Source: Rhizophagus clarus (lineage: Eukaryota > Glomeromycota > Glomeromycetes > Glomerales > Glomeraceae). From it: a DNA stretch of 64,000 nt. The notes below the pieces were generated by a model. The model saw only the letters and a list, made by a program, of their open reading frames with translations. It was not told the DNA's origin and did not search any database. How positions within the stretch are numbered: position 1 is the stretch's first letter; each line of letters opens with the position of its first letter. The DNA lies in assembly GCA_015698045.1 (NCBI GenBank), contig BLAL01000297.1, positions 558,001-622,000 of the forward strand. The letters run 5' to 3'. This document shows positions 56,589 through 64,000 of the stretch, piece by piece. Position numbers and translations under genes: made by a program.

Positions 56589-58247
56589 ATGTCTATCACT
56601 TTACTATGTCTCGTTAAAAGAAATACTATAGCGAACGCTTTCCCTGTCCATATAGATGGAAATAGTCTTGTTGGTGACCTCAAGGACGCTATTAAGGCGA
56701 AAAAGGCACCAGAGTTCGACAATTTTCTTGCAGATAGGCTCAAGCTATGGAAGGTGATGATCCCTAGCGATCAGGATGATCAATTAAGAAATCTAATACT
56801 CCAGGACAGTGATGAGCTATTGGCAATAAATGATATAGGTGACTACTGGTCCACTTCACCTCCCAAGAAACATATCCATGTTATTGTAAAGTTGCCACGT
56901 AAGTGTCTAGTGTCTAGTGTAGTCTAATTTTTCGTCATTTGCCTTTGTAATTTTAACCCATATTTGTTTCCAGTTCTCAGCTTGGAAGAGGCGTTGTCAT
57001 GTATTCCACCACCCATAACGGCATAACATACTCTCCAGACTGTGTTACATCTAAGACCACTACAAAGGTTAATGGTGACCCACCGGCAAGTGTACAACTA
57101 TGGGGAGACTTTTTCGAGCAAGTGAACCAGTTCTGCTTTGACCAACAACCAAAATTCGAGAGGCCACAATTTAGCCAAGATAGAGAAGTAGATAATGAGG
57201 ATGTTCGTGATGCCTTGAATTCCAACATTTGTTTGGTGTTAAATAGACTTATGGGGGGAGAATATAAATTTTTAAGACGTCCATTTAATACTCCTACCAT
57301 ACCGGATTTCACCTGTCATCTCGTGGGTTCATTGATCTTGGTGATAGAGGCTAAAAGAAAGCATGTTTTAGAGGATATGGGCGAAGAGACATTTCCCGAA
57401 TTTTATAATACGAGTAAGGGTAAGGATGTAATTCAGCAAATCTATAATTATATGGGAGAAAACAAACTTAGATATGGCATTCTTACCGCCTATGAAAATC
57501 ACTGATTTTTACGACGAGAGCATGCAAAGCTCTGGATCTCAAAAACTCTCTCACTTCAGTCCGAATCTCCACCAGTTCTCAAGGCATATGCATATCTAAC
57601 TCGGTGGGCGAAAAAAAATCCCAAGTCCCCTAAACCTCAAATAGTAGTGCCAGCTCATGGGAACAATAATTCACGTAATCTTCGATCACACTCAAAATCG
57701 TCTTCCAGCTTCTCATTAAATAATCAGGCTTCCAGCACCTCTGCGAATCAACAATCTTCTTCTATCACTCCTGTAGACAGCAAAATCTTAGCTTCACAGA
57801 CTTCAAGTTTAAGGGTATACTAGGTGAAGGATGAAGTGGTAAAACGCTCCTATGCGAGTTTCGTAGTGATATGATTGCTTTGAAGAGTGTAGACTTATCA
57901 AAGGTCCCATCATATGTCCTGAAAGAAATGCAAAAAGAAGTCAAGATTTATATTATGGAGGAGGTATGAGCTTCGTTATCGGCTTGACCATTGTTGGCAC
58001 TATGTTGAGTGACCAAAAAATAACAGAACAGCAAAAGTCAAGGGCTATTAAGAGATTAGAAGCAATTCACAAGCATGGTATCCTCCACAATGATATTTGG
58101 GAGGAAAATATCTTAATTAATGATAAAGGTGTTCTATACCTGATTGACTTTGGGATGGCAAGCCAAAAGAACACAAAAAAGAAGAGAAAGCTTTTCGACG
58201 AGGAACAGCTCAAATTATCTCAATTGCTAGATGGATATATTGTGTAA
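56589..58247 (+). pseudogene. CRN-type gene: header, PD-(D/E)xK nuclease and kinase, decayed
   Basis: Exon 1 (56,589-56,898) encodes a good CRN header (MSITLLCLVKRN, LKDAIKAKKAPEFDN, LKLWKV, HIHVIVKLP) with a GTAAGT donor; exon 2 starts after CAG at 56,974 with LEEALSCIPP. A frame change follows near 57,000. The next open part (56,999-57,505) has a nuclease-like core (PDFTCHLVGSLILVIEAKRK), with D and E-x-K as candidate metal ligands. After a TGA at 57,503 the reading continues. A kinase part follows: a glycine loop broken by TGA near 57,829, then HGILHNDIWEEN and LIDFGMAS (57,966-58,247). Header-nuclease-kinase is a known composite CRN architecture. In this copy at least four lesions prevent a full product. 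Confidence 0.75.
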
Positions 58248-58944
58248 GAATCTAACTATTTCGCAAATTACTGTATTGTGATTTCCTGTAATCCTAGTTT
58301 CTTATAATTAATAATCATGTATTTTACAGACATTTCGTAAAGAAGGAAGGGCGAATTTCCAAGTCACATAAATGTAAGGTGGTTAGTTAGTCCATATGAT
58401 AGACATTAGCATAGAAAATTCATCATGTATCACAGGCTACGTCTGAACATTTGTATTTATTTTTTGCATGTAATAATAAAAAATTTTTCTTGGCAAAAAT
58501 GATCGGCATGATAAATCATTACGTGTGATTTTTTTATTATAACTCGAACTTTTAAATTATCCCATCTTGTCATCTGAGCTTGATTTAATGAAACTCTGCT
58601 TCTTCATCATTTTTACATTCATTTTTACTTGCACTTTCTCATATAATACTTTACGAAAAATACAATAAAGTCTTGCCCAGCCAAATTGGGCTTCATTTTT
58701 TCGCATGATAATGTGTTTATTCTTTATTGATCATAATAATTTTTGTGTTACATTTAAATCCAAAGTGCAAAGAATCTTCTCACATATAGCAAAATATATA
58801 TATACTGCATAGGTAAATTAAAACTTATTCGAGACAAAAGTAAAATTTATCATTCATTTAAGCAAGATAAATTTAACCTAACCAAAGAGAAGGAAGAAGC
58901 TTTATATATATAAAGTTGCAGTAATCAACCTGATCTTACTTATT
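58248..58944. other. convergent spacer with repeat block
   Basis: Lies between the CRN pseudogene (plus) and the unknown gene (minus), so it holds both 3' flanks. 58,401-58,537 is related to 60,661-60,826. No gene. Confidence 0.55.
58401..58537 (+). repeat. dispersed repeat, copy 1
   Basis: AGACATTAG(C/T)ATAGAAA, CATGTATCACAG(G/A)CTACGTC, TATTTATT and CT(T/C)GGCAAAA blocks are shared in order with 60,661-60,826, which has an extra 22-25 bp. Confidence 0.7.
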
Positions 58945-60224
58945 TCATGCTTTTGCTAAATTAGTAAACTCAACTTTCACCGACTCTTTTGCTTGACGTT
59001 CAAGTTCCATATTAGGTATCAACTTACCATCTACCTCTATGACACACCTTTTTTCTGGATGGTAGAGGAAGTTTGCAAAACCTTCCATTATGTTAATTCC
59101 CAATATATACATGCTTTGTGTCATTTCACACCATTCAAACAGAATATTACGGTCATCTAAAAACATAAGAGATCCTCCGTAATGATCTACAAGAAGCGGA
59201 TGAATTTTGGTGATTCCATATGTGTCACTGAAATATTCCTGGTCAATTAACCAATTATCTTCATTTTCACAAAATTCACGGTACTTATGATCATTCTTTA
59301 TCAATTCAACCAATTCTGACAAGCTTCGCAATTCATGTATGGCGGTACTACTACTTTTTTCAGAAAATATTCTGTTTGAGTTTTTATTTGGAGATCTGTT
59401 CCTAACAGACATAAAGTAGTCCAAGCATTCATCTCCGCGCAATTCCTGAATATCCACATTTCTTGAGATGGGATCACGACTCCATCCTGGTTCTGAGGAA
59501 AAAGGTGTTGGTCGTTTTCTATTCGGATTGAAGCTAATTCTTTCTTTCTTTTCTTGGTGGGAGCTGAAATTGATACACCAAATGCAACGCCTATAATTTT
59601 TTCCTGGTTCGACTTCCAAGAGACATTGATCATTGTTGGATAACTTTTGTGACTTCCCATTATTATTATCCACTGACGAATTTGGTCGAGATGCCGAAAA
59701 AGGAATTTCACTTGGCTCAGATATGTGAACTTCAGTTTTTTTGTCTTGGGGTCTTTCTTTGGGAGGGGAAAGTTGATTGTGTAGAGGTAGCTGAGGGCAT
59801 CCCATGGGGTAATTATTATGATCGTGATTCCATTCACTTTTACAACAATTGGCTGTGGATTGGAGCTGTTGAAAACTCGATTGTTCCTTATGTGCATTAA
59901 AGAACAGGTATCAACATCATGTCATACATAAAAGGAAGCCAAACCTTTGAGACTTACTTGTATGGCAGAAGAAATTGCTTGTAAACTTTCTTTGTAATTC
60001 TGTTCTGTTGCGCCATTCCTTTGATAAACATCCAGATCTATGAAAAATACTTTAGAAAGTTCCTTTTTCTTATTTTTCGTAATAAAGCTAAAGTTACCTT
60101 TTCTAGCGTCCATTTCTTCCTTAATTGAAGATAAAATGTCCGTTTCTTCTTTCATGGAAGAAAAAACATTAAGATCGAGGTTATCGAAAGAAGAGTCAAC
60201 AAGGGAAAAGTTGATGTGATCCAT
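58945..60224 (-). CDS. 402-residue protein of unknown function (intact, two exons)
   Basis: Exon 1 59,958-60,224 (MDHINFSLVDSSFDN...), GTAAGT donor; exon 2 58,945-59,886 after an ATAAG acceptor, reading straight into MGCPQLPLHNQL; phase-0 intron. The N-terminal 90 residues are acidic/Ser-rich with a possible short helix. The middle (about 110-220) is Ser/Asn/Pro/Lys-rich and probably disordered, with one C-x-x-C (CIWC). The last about 150 residues look folded (HELRSLSELVELI, YGGSLMFLDDRNILFEW, MEGFANFLYHPEKRCVIEVD). No signal peptide or membrane segment. No family recognised. All splice sites and frames are consistent, so I consider it a real gene. Confidence 0.7.
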
Positions 60225-60848
60225 TTTTAATGTTTACTTTATAAATAATCAGTAAATCAGTAAAAAAAAATTTTTTCTAAATATAATAATGAGTGAATAT
60301 AATAATGAGTAAGACGATATGAATATAATGATTAAGAGAAGAAAGGAGTAACTGCGCATTTTTATGTAAAAATTGATTGTGCTACATACACTGCATCAGA
60401 ATTCAAGTTTGTGTGACAAAGTTTTCTTACCCATTTTTTGTATAGATTTCTGAGGGCCTTACTGGAATCATATAATGCAAACGACATAACTTTTTGGCAT
60501 AAGGTTAATGTTATGATATTGATTTATTTTCTGTCACTGCATATATCGTATAACTGACAACCGTTTTATATTATCCAGAATATCAGTTATTTGGACATAT
60601 GAAGGAGCTAATGTTGTGATAATGTATTAACATAGGTTGTAAAAAACTGGTGTAGTTCTTAGACATTAGTATAGAAACATTTCACTTTGTAAAACGAAAT
60701 TACAACATGTATCACAGACTACGTCCCAAATGCTATATTTATTGTTTGCGTCTATTAATAAACCATTTTTTCTCGGCAAAAGTGATCTGTATTCCAAATT
60801 GGAACGGACACAATGACTTTTTTATTTTGAATACTTGTATAATCAAAA
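60225..60848. other. divergent spacer with repeat block
   Basis: Promoter side of both the unknown gene (minus) and the coiled-coil pseudogene (plus). Contains 60,661-60,826, related to 58,401-58,537. No gene. Confidence 0.55.
60661..60826 (+). repeat. dispersed repeat, copy 2
   Basis: Counterpart of 58,401-58,537; ends 22 bp before the start codon at 60,849, so it probably serves as, or overlaps, the promoter/5' leader here. Confidence 0.7.
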
Positions 60849-62048
60849 ATGGAATCTGAGATTGACTTACTTAGGCAAGAAAATACCAGACTTGTGGCTA
60901 AGAATTACGAGCTTGAGGCTGAGATTGTGAAACTGAGGCAGATTATTAAGGAGAATGCCAGGCGTGATGTTAGAGTTGAGAAACTAGAGCAAAAAAATAG
61001 GGAACTTGAGGCTAGAATCGTGATATTGGAACAGAGTTCCTTGGTGGTGGGTGAATAACCACAGAATGATAAGAAAGCGATTGTAGAGGTACTGCCAGAG
61101 GTAACGGTATCAAATATTGATTTATCTAATACCGTAATAGACCAGCGAAATAATGTTGACACTAAAACATCAGAGGAAATGGAGATGGATGCTTTCTTGG
61201 TTAAGGTAAATAAAAAAAGTATTGGCAACAAAATTAGAGAGAGGATGTGGGAAAAGAAGGTTCAGCATAAGACGATTACCAAAGACTCATCCTCAGTTAC
61301 TTTAGACTTGACTCACTGTAAAGAGGATCTCTCCATGACTAGCGTTGAACCTGTAACCCTCCCAGAACAGGTAGCCAAAGAATCGATTCCAGTTACCTCT
61401 GGTAACAAATCATCTGCTGAGATATCACCAGTAAAATCATCTATGGTGGAGACTTCTGAGAACATAGATACGGAGTGACAAAAAATTCCTTATAATCAAA
61501 AAGTGGAGCAAGATTTGAGACGGGAACTATCCTCCACTGAAGTTAGTGATAGTAAGATTAATAAGGCGTTTGATATTCAGATTCCTGAACTCTCTTTAGA
61601 AGCAATTCTGATGGGATCTAGTGAAGTTACGGCACAGAATATAGTTGATCTGTTTAGAGTAGCAATGAAGCTTAGACATAAGGAGATTTTATACTGGTAT
61701 TGTTACTATAAAGCATATGAGGATCGAGTTAGGGATGTTAAGTCTAAGAATGGTATTGATGACAAATCAGCAAGAACATTGGTGTACAGCAAAATCAAAC
61801 CCCTTCTTCCTGACATTACTGATGTAAACTTGCGTAAAATAACTTTCAGAGCTAACACTAGTCGAAAAAGGACAATTTGGCCTAAATTTGACCAGGTTGA
61901 ATATAGGTCGAATGACGATCTAACCTATGTCAAATTGAGGCCAATTTTTTTGGCGCATTTAGGGTGCCAATCGTCTCGAATTCGGAAAGAAAATTTGACC
62001 ATTATTTTACCTATATTAGGACATTATTACATATTTATTCGACCCTAA
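60849..62048 (+). pseudogene. coiled-coil protein of a Glomeromycotina family, broken
   Basis: The first 69 codons form a heptad-rich coiled coil (MESEIDLLRQENTRLVAKN, LEQKNRELEARIVILEQ). Then TAA at 61,056, continued by an acidic/Ser-rich part with FLVKVNKKSIGNKIRER (61,080-61,478, TGA), and a helical C-terminal domain (LSLEAILMGSS, EILYWYCYYKAYEDRV, YSKIKPLLPDITDVNLRKIT). I recall this architecture as a large repeated family in Rhizophagus; its function is unknown to me. From about 61,877 the frame runs through inverted-repeat DNA, so the real C-terminus is lost. Confidence 0.65.
61877..61944. repeat. 16-bp inverted repeat inside the coiled-coil pseudogene
   Basis: TTGGCCTAAATTTGAC at 61,877-61,892 and its reverse complement with one change at 61,929-61,944. 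A second small hairpin (TTGGC ... GCCAA) is at about 61,951-61,970, and TAGGTCGAAT / ATTCGACCCTA motifs occur at 61,903 and 62,037. Probably an inserted small element that replaced the gene's end. Confidence 0.6.
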
Positions 62049-62311
62049 AAAAAACTATATTCGACTACTGTATGTAATCCAAATATAATTGATAAATAGG
62101 TCGAACTAGAGGTTTTTCAAGGTCGAATAATAAAGCATCATTTTGTATTTTATAAGCAAATAAAAACCATTTATTTTATATATATTGACGTATATAGTAT
62201 ATAGTAATATAAGATAATTATATAAACCAACCCGCATATGATCAACTGTACAAAAAAAATATAAAATATCCAGTAATAATTATATAACCAAAAAAATAAA
62301 TATAAAATATA

Positions 62312-63903
62312 CTAATAATATTCGTCTGCATCAAATATTTCATGGAGTTCTTCGTCTTCCGTAGCCCTTCCTTTTCCTTTTCAGTTTTTTTCAGCTTTTT
62401 GTTGCTAATATGATACAACATATGATATAAACAAAATTAATTAATGATATTTGCGACGTAAAAATATTAAAATAATTCAACTTACTGTTGTCAAACTTTC
62501 GCCGATCTCATCCAAATCATCAGGTCTAGTTGAATTTATTTCTGCCGAATTTAACAAGAAATCTGAATATGGCTCTATTAAATTCAGTTTTATTGGCACA
62601 TGATCCTTGTAAGATTGAATCAAATCATCAACCATATCATCATATTCGCTAAAGCCAATGTTTCGTTTGTTTCATCTGTCTCATACATTTTCGTTTTATC
62701 GAGTGCCCATTCAGGCGCATTCTCAAGAGGTTTACTAGACATGAAGTAAATATCATCATTATAAATTCGCTTCCGTTGCTTTTTTGCATGTTGAATATAT
62801 TCTGCTTCAGGGTCTAATATGTCTCATAATAGCTGTTTTAACTATTAAAACAAAGATAAACAAATATTGAATAAATATTAAAATAGGTTAAGAGCAGTAA
62901 TCACTTTAATACCTCGTCTGAATGCCATGACCGATCATATACATGCAAGAACTGCTTATTATCAGGCAATTTTTGTCTTGAATCGTCTTCAGAATCTGAT
63001 TGCTCAATGGAATTACAATCATTCTGTACAAGTATTGGTAATAATTCATCTTTATCGAATTCCTTTATGTTGGCGTCATTTCTTTCGTATAATTTTATTG
63101 CCGCCTTTACTCGTCTATTTTTTTTCTGTTAAATATATAAAGATTAATTTCAAATGACTAAAAAGAAGTGCATTAAAATAAAATACTGCTTACTTCAGAC
63201 AATCACGCATTCACGTGCATCCTACAGTTGACTTTGTCTAATTGGCCTGATAGTCGTTTCTGTTATCTATCTCTTTTATGCTTGTGAATCAATCGTAACC
63301 AGTTCAACAATTGGGTTACAGACGGATTATAATGTCCACTCATCAACCTCTTTAATTCAGGTATCAATTTTTCGTATATCTTTGCTGTCTGTTCACTAAA
63401 AGTCTTGCCGTAATCCAACTGATATTCTTCAGGTATTTGACCTTTCAAGAGGTTCTTCATTTCGTCCTAAACAATAAGAGGAAATAATAAAAGCTGTATA
63501 TATACATTAACACAATTCAGCTGCAAATAGTCTTGTAAAATTCTTACTCTTGCAGCTGAAGCGGCAACTTCATCAGGCGATTTCTCTCTCAATTTTAATC
63601 TTTTATTGGAGTGTTTTGGTGAATATTGCTGCGGAGAATTGATAGTTTTTCGAGGTGTGTGAAGTTGCTTGAGCCGTTGAAGTTCTTCTTGGAGAATTTT
63701 ATTCTCTTTACATAATTGGTTCGATTCATCATCAAAAATTTCATTAAACTGCCGTAGTAAGGAATTTTCCTCCTCAACTTTACAGACACAGTCTTGCAAA
63801 TTATCTATTTTTCGTTTCATTTCTGATACTTTGACCTTTTTCTGATTCAATTCATTCTGTAGTCGAAGGGTTTCATTTTTTAAATTTCCTAGCTCTAAAT
63901 TAC
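62312..63903 (-). pseudogene. multi-exon coiled-coil protein, decayed; 5' end outside the window
   Basis: Exon borders still fit GT-AG: 63,548-63,903, 63,194-63,466, 62,913-63,125, 62,486-62,841 and 62,312-62,404; further exons must lie beyond the right edge. The first visible exon is a coiled coil (LRLQNELNQKKVKVSEMKRK, ...LLRQFNEIFDDES) followed by a basic patch (KHSNKRLKLREKSP). Later parts include QTAKIYEKLIPELKRLM, WLRLIHKHKR and an acidic end (EDEELHEIFDADEYY). Lesions: TAA at 63,263 and a TGA near 63,204 in exon 2, a TGA at the start of the fourth exon (about 62,825) and loss of one base near 62,660, and a TGA in the last exon. Function unknown. Confidence 0.6.
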
Positions 63904-64000
63904 CTATTTTAAATTATAAGGATATGTATCAAATCGTAACGAACAGATGTAATATAATAAATATCAAAATATAACAAAAAATTTAGTTTACCCACTTCTT

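Noticed and set aside
59301..59897. 198-codon minus-strand frame
   Set aside because: It overlaps exon 2 of the unknown two-exon gene in another frame; the other frame joins exon 1 with proper splice sites and is preferred.
63595..63789. 64-codon minus-strand frame
   Set aside because: Shadow of the coiled-coil exon in a neighbouring frame.
1..64000. rRNA operons, functional tRNA genes, telomere repeats
   Set aside because: No recognisable rRNA sequence, complete tRNA cloverleaf or TTAGGG array was seen by eye.

Overview
The window looks like nuclear DNA of an arbuscular mycorrhizal fungus, most likely Rhizophagus or a close relative (Glomeromycotina). The evidence is very AT-rich spacers, short GT-AG introns, and the mix of families: TKL-type kinase fused to Sel1 repeats, tandem BTB-BACK-TLDc genes, PQQ propeller protein, F-box/LRR, Crinkler (CRN) proteins, and many decayed mobile elements. 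Species assignment is inference from family content; no rRNA or other marker gene is present.

Layout. 1-4.7 kb: AT-rich spacer, then an intact-looking six-exon kinase-Sel1 gene (minus). 6-8.5 kb: a small inverted-repeat element, a decayed Helitron Rep/helicase, and a truncated BTB relic. 9.5-17.3 kb: three intact two-exon BTB-BACK-TLDc genes in tandem (minus). 18.2-19.7 kb: a transposon-like fragment and an intronless PQQ-repeat gene. 21.8-30.7 kb: a second subfamily of the BTB-TLDc array, with a relic split by a MITE, one intact gene and two pseudogenes. 30.9-37.8 kb: a gene-free repeat domain with possible micro-exon cassettes, a polypyrimidine block, a 19-bp tandem repeat, and about 27 copies of a 35-38 bp repeat whose units are hairpins with partly compensating stem changes. 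38.5-45.05 kb: a LINE-like 3' fragment, then a degraded APE-type non-LTR retrotransposon.

45-54.3 kb: a cluster of decayed genes with hairpins: AEP primase plus UL9-like origin-binding helicase, a divergent Cys-rich gene, a small ORF with a possible 2-cysteine adaptor motif, a Crypton-like tyrosine recombinase, a retropepsin, and an F-box/LRR gene. Primase-helicase plus tyrosine recombinase suggests the remains of a large mobile element; this is the main candidate for an undescribed system. 54.3-64 kb: gag-like relics, a CRN-header gene, a decayed CRN-nuclease-kinase gene, an intact two-exon gene of unknown function, and two coiled-coil pseudogenes, the last running off the right edge.

About half of the recognisable genes carry stops or frameshifts. 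The genes that look intact are the kinase-Sel1 gene, four BTB-TLDc genes, the PQQ gene, the 156-residue ORF at 50.6 kb, the CRN-header ORF and the 402-residue unknown gene. There is no operon logic; the main signal is tandem duplication, decay and repeated invasion by mobile DNA.
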